From Ornithodoros turicata (lineage: Eukaryota; Arthropoda; Arachnida; Ixodida; Argasidae): a DNA stretch of 64,000 nucleotides. A program made the translations under genes and the position numbers. The stretch spans positions 131,330,123-131,394,122 of the forward strand of contig NC_088202.1 of assembly GCF_037126465.1 (NCBI RefSeq), read 5' to 3'. Below, one piece after another: positions 51,374 to 62,430 of this stretch (positions are counted from its first letter, which is position 1; the number at the start of each line of letters is the position of its first letter). Under the pieces are notes generated by a model. The model was given only the letters and a program-made list of their open reading frames with translations, did not search any database and was not told where the DNA came from.

Positions 51374-53034
51374 CGGTGTTCGGCATCTGCCGACAGCAAA
51401 GGTGGCGAACCCAGTTCGTGTGTCCATATTTGGCTCCCAGATTTCTCATGGACCAGTACCACCCACCTCGTCTCCCTACTACAGGGTTGCCATCCGACCT
51501 GTCTTTGTTGCTTGTGTCAGCTTCCGGTTGAAGGGCAATACCGGCAGGGTTCTGCCGACAGTTTAAATCATAAGGTGTTCCTCCGAGAAGTGTAGAAGAT
51601 AATATATCCTTGAAAATAAATTATTTGTGCTTGTAGTTTTTCTTGTTTAGTCTTTACTACTTAGTCTTGTTCTCTATGCACATTACAACACAAGCCGCCC
51701 AGATGGAACAAACAGCAAGTTTTTCTGTACGCTGCTGAATGGGTGCCTCCTTTCTCTCTTGATAAGCTCCTGTTTCACCCCTTTCTATTCCCTTTCGCAT
51801 ATTTTTGTTTCTGCGTTTCTCTTGCCCAATCAACAGCTTTTATTCCTCTACCTTAGTTATAGTCTTACTCACTCAGCCGGTATTTTTTGTGGCGAACGAT
51901 GACGACCCTTTATCTTAGACACCTTTAGATTAGCGTTGAATCCGGCCAGCATTTCCGTATTCCCTGTTCTTCTTCTTCTGTTTGTTCTTTTGTTTTCTGA
52001 CAAGCCAGTACATCGCAGTTTCGTGGAGTATGCGTTAGTTACACCTCCCCCCCCCCCCACGCACACACACACGCACACCCCTGCTAACCCACATGGCAGA
52101 TTTGACACACCCTAAGTGGAGCTATAAGTGGAGCTATATGAAACCCAGTATAATTGAAACCAACTCAGCGTCATGCCATAACCATTTGCGCTCCAAACAC
52201 GTATCAAGCATTTACAAAAATGCAGACATGCAGACGAAAGAGTCATTCATTTGAGTTCACAGCCGTGACTCATTGCGCTTGTTCCGTTTACATGCCCAAT
52301 CTATAGAAGTGGAGGATAAGAGCTGTTTGAATCTGTCATAAATCAAGCGGCCATTCAAGTGCATTTGAATACATCGCTCGCATCCTAATGAGGCATGTCG
52401 GTATTCTTGCCTGTACTTCTTCAGCATGAAGAGGACCAATAGAATTAATTTGATGGCTTCCGCACAGGTCCTCGAACCTCCCTCTTTTCCTGGCTCGATT
52501 GCATTTCAGACCGTATACTATATAATGGGAAGAACTCTTATCCAAACTTGGTGTCCCATTGCGTTTTCAAATTGGGTACGTCCAGGGAAAAGTGCACTTT
52601 CATTAGTTTTAATGCACGCTTCTTGACACTTCTTGCCCTGAAGGTAAATACGTAAATAAATAAAAATAAATAAATAAATGCGGCCCAAGATTAATAAAGC
52701 GCGTTCCAGACTGGAAAATTACGTTGTATACTTACTTTTTTATCGTGGTTATACCGACGTAGAAACATTATTTATCTGCCTGGCACGTTTCCTACGTTGC
52801 ACGGCACATGACTAAGGAAGTGGAAGTGAAGACTTATCATTACAATAGTGCAAGTTAAAAGTTCTCTTCAACGTCAACTGGTATACCAGTATTGGGACAT
52901 GTAGCTGAGCTTGTCACCCTCGGTAAAGATGGCGGCAAGGATGGCGACTTTATTCTTTATTTAGGTAAGATTCGAAGTAGGCGTCAAAAAAGTACGGCAC
53001 GGTGTTTGTTGCGAGAAGCCTTGTATAGCTACTT
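51374..53034. other. No gene seen
   Basis: Short frames only. (AAAT)n-like runs at about 52654-52680 may be a LINE tail, but no LINE protein is recognisable beside it. Confidence 0.4.
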
Positions 53035-53295
53035 TTTTTTTAATTCCGTCTTAGCGCCGCGAAGCAACTGTGGCTATGAGCGCAGTACAGACGTGGACAG
53101 GTGGAGAGAGGACAGGAGCGTTAGTATGCGTCCTGGACCGACTTCAGAGGGAACGGTGCAGATGTACATCTGGAAAGACAGTTGGAAAATCCAGCAAAAA
53201 CCTCAGACAGCACAGCCGGTGCCAGGATTCAAACCCGTGTCACCTCCCCAGTCTCTGCGCGGAATACGATCATCCTAACCACATAAGCCACGGCA
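53035..53295 (-). repeat. tRNA-derived SINE, family B (full copy)
   Basis: The reverse orientation shows a B-box complement GGATTCAAACCC at 53225-53236 and an A-box complement CCTAACCACATAAGCCAC at 53274-53291, correctly spaced for an internal pol III promoter on the minus strand. The body holds CGCCGCGAAGCAACTGTGGC and GGACAGGTGGAGAGAGGACA. Confidence 0.78.
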
Positions 53296-53481
53296 GCTTT
53301 TTCTTTTTTTAACCCAAAGGAAAAGCTTTATTTACAATTTTACAATATTTAGTCCGTGCGCGGACACAAAGCGCAGTAGAGAAAATTTCACCGCTTGGAG
53401 GGCCATCATGTCCCTTCTGTTTGTCTTGTCATCAGGTGAGCTTGGTGATTTTGCAATGTCTCTTAACAGAGAACTATTAGT

Positions 53482-53800
53482 TTAGCGCCGTCGTCTGGCA
53501 GTGGAACCTGCTGGTGCACCGTTCATGGCCAATTTGATGTCCCTCCAATGCTTGTCGTCTTCGTGTCTTAGTTCGACGATACTAAGGTTCCACTTCAACA
53601 AGCCCCGGAAACAGTCCCAAGGTGGCTTCAGGTTTGCTTCCCGATTAGTCACAACTGTCCGCGTTAGCCAGAGTGAGTGCAGACCCAAAACCGTCACCGA
53701 TTCCAAAGGTATGCTTCCGATTTTCTGTGGGTCCAACAAGTTGATCAGCTGCCAGTCGAAGTCAAAATTCAAGTTCAACACTTTCTCGAACTCGAACCCA
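53482..53800 (-). pseudogene. LINE ORF2 C-terminal fragment
   Basis: The minus frame reads VTVLGLHSLWLTRTVVTNRE and PPWDCFRGLLKWNLSIVE, resembling the (H/Y)SLW-x-TR tail of arthropod LINE ORF2 proteins. No upstream catalytic parts are present. The plus frame over the same bases is a shadow. Confidence 0.5.
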
Positions 53801-53959
53801 GAAAACGAAGGCAGTTCTGCAGATCAGGAACACGTGGAACAGTGTTTCATCTTCTGCTGCTTCTGCTGCAGGGACTTAATCGCTTTGCACGCTCAACTAG
53901 CTGTCCTAGAGACTAAGAGACTGCGTATGACGAGTACGCGAATTACTATCTGAACCACC

Positions 53960-55240
53960 AGTGCTCTACCAGTAGTACTAGCTGTACTAAGGGAGGAGCA
54001 GACAGTACGTTAAGGGTCCGCCGATATTTCCCACAAAGACAGTTCTTCTATTGAGCATTTACAGGGGCTAGTAGTTGAGAAGTATCGGAATCCGGTAAGC
54101 AGACCGCTGGCGACACTAGAACGGCAACAACGAACAGCTAAGAGTACCGATACTACACGAGTACTACATGAATGCCATCATTCAATTTTAGTACTCCTAG
54201 CAGCACTATACAAGTACTCAAGTTATCTTACGTATGTGTCATAATTCGCCTCTGTAACGCATATATGCGTCTCCACGACCTACTGTTTTAGGCAACGCGA
54301 AATGTGCGCATGCAAACGATGGGCTACACTCAGAAGGCAGAACTCCGGCCCCTATTTCATGGCTAATAACCTCCACAAGAACGCGCAACTTGAGCTAACT
54401 GTGAACGATCACCGTTAGTGGTGCCTCTCACTGTGATACACCTTGCAGGAAGGCGGCCCCGTACTGCAGCGGGCGAGTGAACATCGTTGCGTGGCAGTTC
54501 GCGTAATGGCAGTAGCTGTATCATTAAGTCAAAGACTGCAGCTCCAAGAGCCATTATTTTAACGATGGGGATGGTCTTCCTCGCAAGTTCTGACGCCGAA
54601 GTGGTGTCTTCAATTCCCTGCTGCCTCGGAATGTTCCTGTCTATTCCTGGCGAGGTTGCAGTATTGAATATTACTCACACGCGTTCTGTAAGGCGTTTAT
54701 TCTGAGCTGCCATGGTCGTTCAGCTTTGTGAATACCGAAACTCAGGGCTTCCTAAGATTCAGTCGGAGGTGTGAGTCAAATGCCATCGACAAAGCGTATA
54801 GCGGTGTCCGTTTATCTGTGCATTGCCGGGTCACATCCCCCGTTTCCATGGAAATGCATGTTGCAAATGCCTGCACGATGAAGGACGGTGCACTGGTGAG
54901 GACTTTATGTGCGCGTGCATGTCCGTCCAGGGATGCCGCCATCTTCGTTGCGCAGAAAGCATGCTGGCAGAGTGAGAAACCGAGTAATAGATAATTTTGA
55001 GTAAACTTCTTCATTTTTCGTTGAGCGAAGTGTAACATAATGTAATTGGAGTAGCTCCAACTAGGAAACCGTATTCTTTCTCAATTTGGGGATTAATTAA
55101 CATATATATTTCAGCCAATTTTATAATTATTGACTTTCGGGAACACATTGCAATTGTGATATTAAAGCGTGATCGACACATGATCCGCTCGAACTACTGA
55201 TGAAGCACAAAAGTAATCGCAACGCGCGCTCCAGACCTAA
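53960..55240. other. No gene seen
   Basis: Short frames on both strands. Nothing with a recognisable domain, and no clear repeat structure apart from an AGTACTA(C/G) reiteration near 53965-54210. Confidence 0.4.
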
Positions 55241-55545
55241 TACCCCTGTCACACGGGCATTTCGATCCTTCTCGAATCCGATCTGCATCGAACTTCCCGA
55301 GCACGCTCGAGTTTTGACGCTGCTACACGGCCACTTTCAGTTATGACAGTTCACCGGGGTCGAGGATGCAAATGGCGGCCGTAGAGCCGTCTTGAAATTC
55401 TCAATCCTGTTATGGGAACTGTCTTGAGTCAAGCAGGATCAAAGTTCGATCCTGCTTGGAAGCGGCCGTGTAGCACCATCCGATCTGCATTGGGTTCAAG
55501 CAGGTTCGGTCGAGCAGGATCGAAAATGCCCGTGTGACAGGGGTA
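55241..55545. mobile_element. 305 bp MITE with TAA target duplication
   Basis: The termini TACCCCTGTCACACGGGCA and complement form inverted repeats of about 30 bp. TAA borders both ends (55238-55240 and 55546-55548). Inner sub-repeats (GATCCTGCTT, GATCTGCAT) also recur. A three-base TAA duplication fits PIF/Harbinger-type elements. No coding sequence. Confidence 0.7.
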
Positions 55546-55872
55546 TAACTCCGGCGTCTGCTGCAAACCGTAAGCGATCGGCAAAAGAGCGACAGTGAGG
55601 TCGATATCACCGCCCTCACTTGACGTAACAGAAAGACGTCATACGAGGTTTAGGGAAACCCTTATCGCGGTATCTTCACGATGTTCACCACTACATTTCA
55701 GCGCTTATCGTACTGCTGAAGGGCAACGGGCGTATCCAGCAGGATGGAAGGAGTGATACGGCGAGCGACTGCGAACACAAGAAGGAAGAAAAGAAAGCAA
55801 AAAACACGGAAATGCTAAATATATTATAATAATTAATAATTAAATATATTATAAAGAATACATAAATAATAT

Positions 55873-57157
55873 ACGAGAGGTGTTCAAGTCGAACCGGGAC
55901 TTTCTGTCTCCTGAGTGTACAAATGGCTCGCGCTACTTCTTTTTCGTCATTTTCACACGCGACAGGCCTCCGCGTTCACCACGTGGTGGTCCAAAGTTTG
56001 TGCAAAACAGAAGACACGTGCTGGACAAGATTGCCGACAACGAGGTGAGCGCGCACATCGAACAGCGAATTGTCATGAAGCTTATCGTGAATGAAGGCGT
56101 AAAGTCATCTGAAATTCACAGAAGACTTCAGGCTCAGTATGGTCACGATACACTTAGCCGCAGCAAAGCGTTTGAATGGTGCAAACGGTTCCGAGGCGGC
56201 CGTACATCAGAGCAGGACGATCCCGACCGGTGCGGCTAAGAGCAGTGTCAGAGTTCCTGAGAACATCCAACTTGTGGAGCGCCTGATCCTCAAGGACCGA
56301 CGGATAACATGTCTCGAACTGGCTCGAAAGACGGACCTTTCTCTGGGAACGTTGAACACTATCATTCATGAACACCGAGGCAGCTCTCCGTGTTTGACCG
56401 GCAGAGAAGACTGGAAATCTGGAGCTTAGGTACCGTTTCCACACTGAAGGACAGCCGTTCCTTGATCGGACCATCACGGACCATCGGACCATCGGACCAT
56501 CACGTGCGATGAAACGTGGGTGCACCATTTCACTCCTAAGTCTAAACGCGCATCAAAACAGTGGAAGCATCCGGGATCGCCAGCTCCCAAGAAGTTCCGA
56601 AGCACCCCGCCTGCGTGTAAGGTCATGGCCACGGTTTGCTGGGACAAGGCTGGCGTTGTTCATGTTGGTTCTGCCCAGTGGTACCACCATCAATAGTTCA
56701 TATTACTGCCGGGTTCTCAGGGATGTGCATAAAGGCGCTGAAGCAAAAGCGGCCGGGCCTCATCACCAAAGGAGTCCTCCTCCTACAGGACAATGCACGC
56801 CCGCATAGCGCGCACCTCACGACACACACCTTACAGGAACTTGGCTGGGAGTTGCCGCCACATCCCTCTTACAGTCCAGACCTCGCCCCCAGCGATTTTC
56901 ATCTTTTCGGGCCACTGAAGGCGTTCCTTGGGGGCCGCCACTTCAGCTGCGACGACGAGGTCAAGAATGCGGTCCGATCATGGCTGCTACGCGCCCGTAA
57001 GGATTTCTACGCTGCTGGCACCCAAGCCCTCCTGAAACGCTGGGACAAGTGCATTAGTGCAGCTGGAGATTATGTTGAAAAATAAAACTCTCGCCTGTAA
57101 GTTCATTTTACTTTTGCGAAAAATGAAAAGTCCCGGTTTGACTTGAACACCCCTCGT
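55873..57157 (+). mobile_element. mariner (Tc1/mariner) element, decayed
   Basis: Terminal inverted repeats of about 28 bp begin GAGGTGTTCAAGTC on the left (near 55876), with the complement (GACTTGAACACCCCTC) on the right (near 57139-57154). TA precedes the left end; the right duplication is degraded. The length of about 1.28 kb is that of a mariner. Confidence 0.88.
56028..57085 (+). pseudogene. mariner transposase pseudogene
   Basis: The N-terminal part carries the helix-turn-helix region (EIHRRLQAQYGHDTLSRSKA, FEWCKRFRGGRTSE). The C-terminal part carries DNARPHSA with the second catalytic Asp and the mariner signature SYSPDLAPSDFHLFGPLK with the third, ending at a TAA at 57083-57085. Between them the frame changes several times and stops occur, and a GGACCATC reiteration sits at 56468-56506. 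The enzyme is therefore not made. It is intronless, on the plus strand and framed by the inverted repeats. Confidence 0.9.
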
Positions 57158-57765
57158 CTTACGACACTTCGGCAGAAGCTAGCTGACTAATATTGGAAGA
57201 GGTGGGAGATTGAGTACCTGCTGGAATTGCGGTCAGCTCATCAGTCGGACCCCAAAAGCAATACAACAAGACTGTTGTTGTGTTGCAACAAGCTAGCAAC
57301 TAGCACGCCAAGGAGGTGTGCTAGTACAGGAGGATAAGTTCCGCGGCACATGTGGAGACTGGCCCGGATAACAACTCTACAAAGGACGAGACGGCCTAGC
57401 ACGGTCTTGCGAACTGCGACTTGTATCTGGAAAGCTGATTCGACTAACCTGCTCAGCTACTGTATTCGTTAGGAACAGCATAAAAATGAACGACGAACTT
57501 TAGCTCATTTTTGGGGGAGGATGTTGCGATTTACTTTGGTTTGTAGACTAAGAGATGAAGAGGAAGAAGAAGTGAGCTTCATTCTTCATTTTACGATGTT
57601 CGACGGGGAGCATTAACGCTGGTCTTCAGAGCAGTGCTGCCAGTCATTTTTTTTTTTTTCAGAATGGAAGCTTAGGTTTCGACAATACTGTCCGAGTCTG
57701 GGGCACACAGTTAAACAAGAGGTTGCTGTCTATATTTTCGCAATTTGTCGGAGTATCTCTTCGGT

Positions 57766-58021
57766 ATAAAACAGGATTTGTCGCCAGTGAAGTGAAAAAT
57801 GCGAAGTTCTCTTTCCTGCACAAACGTTTAAAAAATCGACTAACTTTTTCGTCTCACTGTACTTGATTTCCCCTACGTCATCTGTGTTTTCATCATCTGT
57901 GAATAAAACAGGATTTGTCGCCAGTGAAGTGAAAAATGCGAAGTTCTCTTTCCTGCACAAACGTTTAAAAAATCGACTAACTTTTTCGTCTCACTGTACT
58001 TGATTTCCCCTACGTCATCTA
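57766..58021. repeat. Tandem duplication of about 125 bp (offset 137 bp)
   Basis: ATAAAACAGGATTTGTCGCC through CCCTACGTCATCT occurs at 57766-57890 and again at 57903-58021, almost identical. On the minus strand each copy encodes VGEIKYSETKKLVDFLN and HFSLHWRQILF, open in both copies but in different frames relative to each other. Confidence 0.8.
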
Positions 58022-58188
58022 CTTCTGTCTGTCTCCACAGGCCTCTACTGTCTATCATCAAAGAATGCCCGCAATAAGCTTATAAACGCTATCGCATTTC
58101 AATGAAAATCTGCACAGTGATTTCTACTTTATTTTTTTCTTGATCTGCCGAGGAGAACTAGTCTTTTTGCTTAACGACGGTCCCTAAT

Positions 58189-58255
58189 GTTGCGTAAGCT
58201 TTTTGCGTAAGCTTTTTGCGTAAGCTTTCGCACCATTATGTTGCGTAAGCTTTCG
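58189..58255. repeat. TTGCGTAAGCTTT tandem repeats
   Basis: Four copies of TGCGTAAGCTTT, three adjacent and one after a 16 bp gap. Confidence 0.8.
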
Positions 58256-58384
58256 GAAACTTTAAGTAACAAATAAAACGCAGAAAATATGTATGATATT
58301 TATGATATAGGTATGTATTCAAACGACAAAGTCCACTTTAAGCACAGTGACCTTCACTACATTTTAAGAGAGTAATGATAATAA

Positions 58385-58440
58385 TAATTAGGAGTATATT
58401 TACAAGTAGGGTCGGTCAGCCTACGATTCGTCGTATTTAA
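58385..58440 (+). repeat. Dispersed repeat R2, copy 1
   Basis: ATTAGGAGTATATTTACAAG, then TAGGGTCGGTCAGCCTA, resembles ATTGGAGTGTATTTACACGT, ACGGTGTGTCAGCCTATG at 61345-61393. Confidence 0.5.
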
Positions 58441-60748
58441 TTGCTCAATCAAGTAGATAATGCACATCAAAATCCGTCAGAACAACGGCAACAAAACCAT
58501 TGTTAATGCGGCTCATCAATCAAATTCTCATTGGAAGACACGTGTCGAAAATGTCGAGGAAACATGACAAGCAACAGAAATCGATCAAGTTACGTTTTCT
58601 TTTCTCATTTTTACTTTTTCGTAGTTTGATAACCAGCTGCCTGCTATGTGTTCTATACTGGCAGTGCGCGACATTACGAGATTCCTTCGTTAGCTTTTGA
58701 ACAAAAAGGTAGGAAACTCCCGCCCGTTTTCAATTCGAAGGAGAACGTGGACACAAATCCTCCTTGCATCTCGTCTCTCGTCGACAGCTCGTGTACGTTT
58801 CACAATCACATAACGTTACGGATTGAAGAAGAAGAGAACTGATTGGCGGACTGCATGCCACGCGGTTATCTTTTCTTTTCTTTTTTTGACGGAGAATGAA
58901 TTGAGCTTCCGTTCCCTCAACGCCTATATCATTATCGTCTCTCAAAATTCTGTTGTCTTAATGATCAGAATTAACAGCATTACGGACTTTTAGTAGATCG
59001 GTTTCGGTAACGGTTCCGAAATACGGTGCGTGAATTATGCTATTCTTTCCAAAGGACTGACATCACATTCTTGGACTGATGTTTCCAAAGTTATATGCCG
59101 CATCGTGTTCTTAGCGTAAACCCAATGTACTACAACTCGCTACTGTCACATCAGGCCCCGGATTCTTAACTCACACTTTTGCTCCTGATTCACTTTTGTC
59201 GTCCATATGACGGTGCAACAGTGATGCTCAAAATCGTCTACCTTGAGAAACAACGTAGCTAAAGCGAGGGAAGGTGAGAAGACGCTACATGAAATTATGT
59301 CCGAAGTCTTCTTGTGCAGGAGACGAGGGATGCTATACATGCAAAGCGTGGGCCGCTGATGGTTCCGAAGTACTATACGGCTGGGGCACCGCCGTGCAAG
59401 ACATCCAGTTTTCGAGCGACGTAGATGTAGTGCGGCCTGTCGAAGCGGTGTCTTCGACCGTTGGGAGGTCAACCGATAAAAACCGCGCGCGCATGCCGCG
59501 GAGGCTGACACACGCTGGTTCACTGTCAAGGTTACGCTGAATGAAGTGGCAGCCCGGTGCCGTAAAATATGCGCTCAGCTCTCGCCCGCTGCCAAAGTGT
59601 TTCACTGACAAGCTGCATCCGGGAGGGCCGTATGGGTCACCAAAACAGGTTCACTATCGCTCCTTTGCCTTCGCAGAAAATTTGCCTACGTAAACATCTG
59701 CGTTTATGCATAACAACAGCCCGAGTCTGCTTGATCACGTTCGTGTCACAGCGAATCCGCGAGCGGCAAAAGGTATGGTATGCGTTTTTCTATATTGATT
59801 CATAGCGCAGCTGCTGTCCTTTCACAAAACATCCTATTTTGAATCTGATCCGTTGTGCGTGAATCGATAAGCACCCAGCAGGATTCTTTCTGACAATGGT
59901 GACTGATCGTTAATGTCTCGATCTTGGTAACATTTTACTGGGCGTGGGGAAGTGTGCACACGAACGGGCTTCCCCACACTGTAATAGCCTGCACCAGTTC
60001 CCCAGAAATCGAGCGTCCAGGGGGAGGGAGGTATATATTTTCTGGGTACACATTTATGAGTATATGCATCGGTAGCTGAGCTGTATTTGGCATTCTACGT
60101 CTAAGTCTTGCGTCTCATTAAAGCCTACGAACTCCAATGTTCGTAGACGTCAACGAACATTTTCAGTGTTTTAATTTTTAACAAACGAACATTTAAACGA
60201 ACATTTTAAGTCGCCACGAACATCGGTCTCATCTGTTGTCATTTTAAAGCCAGTTCCGTCATGTCAACAGAAAATACAGCGTTCCCGCATCAAACATCGA
60301 TACTGTCCGCTAAAACCGTACTTATTTGTCGTGCTAGTGCATGTCGATATCCCGGCTCTCACAATCGCAATTTTAAAGCCACGTCCACCGAGATGCCAAC
60401 ACATTGCGGAATCGTTGTCCAGGTAAACTTATCTAAACGTTCAGTGGAATTCTCTGAAACGCGTTCAACAAGGCAACGTATCATCATCTCCACCAGACTC
60501 GGTGTGTCCCTCGCGAACGTAATACCGTTCCCGGAAAACATATTCTCCCGACTAATTTTACTTCCACGTTTTAACGCACGCTTGTGGCAGCTATAGGAAG
60601 GCAACACAACAACAGCCAGGAGGTCAACAGCCCGCATCAGCAGCACCGCATGCTAAGTGCTTGCTCGTGTATACTAATGGGTGATAGTGAGACGTCCCGA
60701 GGGGGCATCCGTCCGACCGGTTTGACTTGGAAGGGCGACGTTCAGGGC
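58441..60748. other. No gene seen
   Basis: Short frames on both strands. Short CGAACATTTT reiterations occur at 60150-60225 and a 9 bp GTGGGGAAG hairpin at 59946-59978. Nothing here resembles a coding exon that I recognise. Confidence 0.4.
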
Positions 60749-60801
60749 TTCCTATAAAGAGTGCACTCAGCACGGGCGCCGCGAGACAGCCGCCGCGAGC
60801 C
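60746..60801 (+). promoter_or_regulatory. Candidate core promoter and 5' UTR of gene 3
   Basis: A TATA-like CCTATAAAGA at about 60750 is followed 15-30 bp on by TGCACTCAGCACGG, an initiator-like TCA context, and then a GC-rich leader before ATG at 60802. Spacing fits a TATA promoter with a short 5' UTR. Confidence 0.5.
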
Positions 60802-60895
60802 ATGGAGTCCCGCCCCGAAGTGATCTCCTACCGGATGGCCATCAACGCACTGCTCATTGGATGTACTCTTCTGCTACCACTGGTCGCATCGCAGT
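60802..60895 (+). CDS. Signal-peptide first exon of a secreted protein, gene 3 (partial)
   Basis: ATG opens 31 codons plus one base: MESRPEVISYRMAINALLIG then CTLLLPLVASQ, ending at a GTAAGT donor. The hydrophobic run ALLIGCTLLLPLVA is a signal core with a likely cut near VAS-Q. The phase-1 exit and short length match the first exons of both protease genes, so a third paralogue is plausible. With introns up to 8.9 kb in this cluster, its later exons may lie beyond 64000. No protease exon follows within the window, so another secreted protein is equally possible. Confidence 0.6.
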
Positions 60896-61344
60896 GTAAG
60901 TCATTATTACCATTCATGCAACACGCGAACGTACGCGATCCTAATGCAAAGGGCGTCGATCTCTTGTGGCGCCGGGCGTGGTGGCTTCCGTGACGATTAT
61001 GCGTCGTTGTTGTGACGACTATAGTATATATGGTGACAACGAGGGCACAAAGCGAGGAAGAGTGTGCAGTGGGACCTTGTGACGTGTGGGAGGTTATCAA
61101 AAGCTGGGAGGGATCAGTTCAATAATTCGGTACTAGAAATGTCGTGTATCCTTCGCGAATAGTCGAGTGTGGTAGCACTGAGATGATACAAGGCATCCAA
61201 GGGTCCAAGTCCTCCCCCCCGCCCATTTCTTTTTTCGCAGTTATTTACTACTACATACTACTACTACTGAGACGATACCTATGAGACATTAATGCTGGTT
61301 GGTAAGCACACTGGAAAGAAGAGAGAGAATAATGTTAGGTAATA

Positions 61345-61393
61345 TGTAATTGGAGTGTATTTACACGTACGGTGTGTCAGCCTATGAGAAGAA
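61345..61393 (+). repeat. Dispersed repeat R2, copy 2
   Basis: Partner of the 58385-58440 copy: TGTATTTACACGTACGGTGT then GTCAGCCTATG. The parent element is unknown. Confidence 0.5.
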
Positions 61394-61571
61394 TGTTGGA
61401 ATGTGGCGTGCCGATCGTGCGACTCTCCTATAGGCTCCTGTGACGGTGTTGTCGGACGACATCAAAGAAACAAGCCATGCTTGTTTCTTGACTAGGAAAC
61501 GCAAAAGACGGTTTCGATATAGTCCCCCCCTTATTTTACCCACAAGGTTACAAGAGAAATCGGTAATTTGT

Positions 61572-61795
61572 GGGTTTACGTCGCGAGACAGCTGAGATCA
61601 TGAGCGACGCCACAGCGGTCGGTCTGTGGATTGCTTTTGCCCACGTGAGGGTTCTTTAACGTGCGATGAAAGCTCACCACACGGCACCCTGTATTTAACG
61701 TCCCTCGCGGAAGACGGCGTGTCTAAGCAACTTGTACCCTGCCACCAAGTTGCTAGCGTCCTCGGCCGGGTTCGAACCCGTGATCTCGGGATGGT
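61572..61795 (-). repeat. tRNA-derived SINE, family A, reverse copy lacking the A box
   Basis: TTTACGTCGCGAGACAGCTG, GGTTCTTTAACGTGCGATGA and the B-box complement GGGTTCGAACCCG are the reverse of the 10110 copy. The sequence diverges at the point where the A box would begin, so the pol III promoter is incomplete. Confidence 0.75.
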
Positions 61796-62106
61796 TACAA
61801 GAGCGCATATAATGAAATACAGCATAGTGCAATTTTTATTCAAGGATACTAGCGCTAGTATTCGTATTCGTTTTCTTCTTTGAACGGAGAGGACGCAGTG
61901 CGAATGCGAGCGCAACTCACAACGGGAAAACACACTTCGCATAAAACTAGTAGAAACAGTCAAGAAATATGATCGTATTGCGATCACCCGGTTATTTAAA
62001 ATAGGAAAGCACAAAAAAGTTTCTTGAGGCAGTCCAAATATTTTTCGTTCGTAGAAGGAGGTTCCGGTTCAATTCCTGCATGCCTTTTTATCTCTTTTGT
62101 TTTTCG

Positions 62107-62136
62107 CCAACATCAACATCATCATCATCATCATCC
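62107..62136. repeat. (ATC)n microsatellite
   Basis: ATCAACATCATCATCATC triplet run. Confidence 0.85.
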
Positions 62137-62309
62137 TGCATGCTGTATTTCTTCGTCGCCCATATATCTGTCTCCTTTGGATACTAAAACGCAGCACGGT
62201 AGTAGTGTTTCCGAGATCATGATAAAGACTGCCAGGTAACGGGATCGAATTCCACCACCTCTTGTTTTTCTTGTTTGCTTGCGTTTCATGTTTTCTTTGG
62301 CGTTTCGGA

Positions 62310-62430
62310 AGAATTTCCAGGCGGATGTCTCCCATAAAGTCGGCCCAGGACGCATACTAACCTCCCGTCTGTCGTTCCTTCCTGGTGTCCTCTCTCCAAC
62401 TGCCCACACCTGTACATCGCTTCTAGCCAT
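62310..62430 (+). repeat. SINE family B fragment, plus orientation
   Basis: GGCCCAGGACGCATACTAAC, GGTGTCCTCTCTCCAACTGC and CCACACCTGTACATC are the complement of the middle of family B. Both ends are missing or diverged. Confidence 0.5.

Noticed and set aside
53501..53953. 150-codon plus-strand open frame
   Set aside because: Antisense shadow of a LINE C-terminal fragment.
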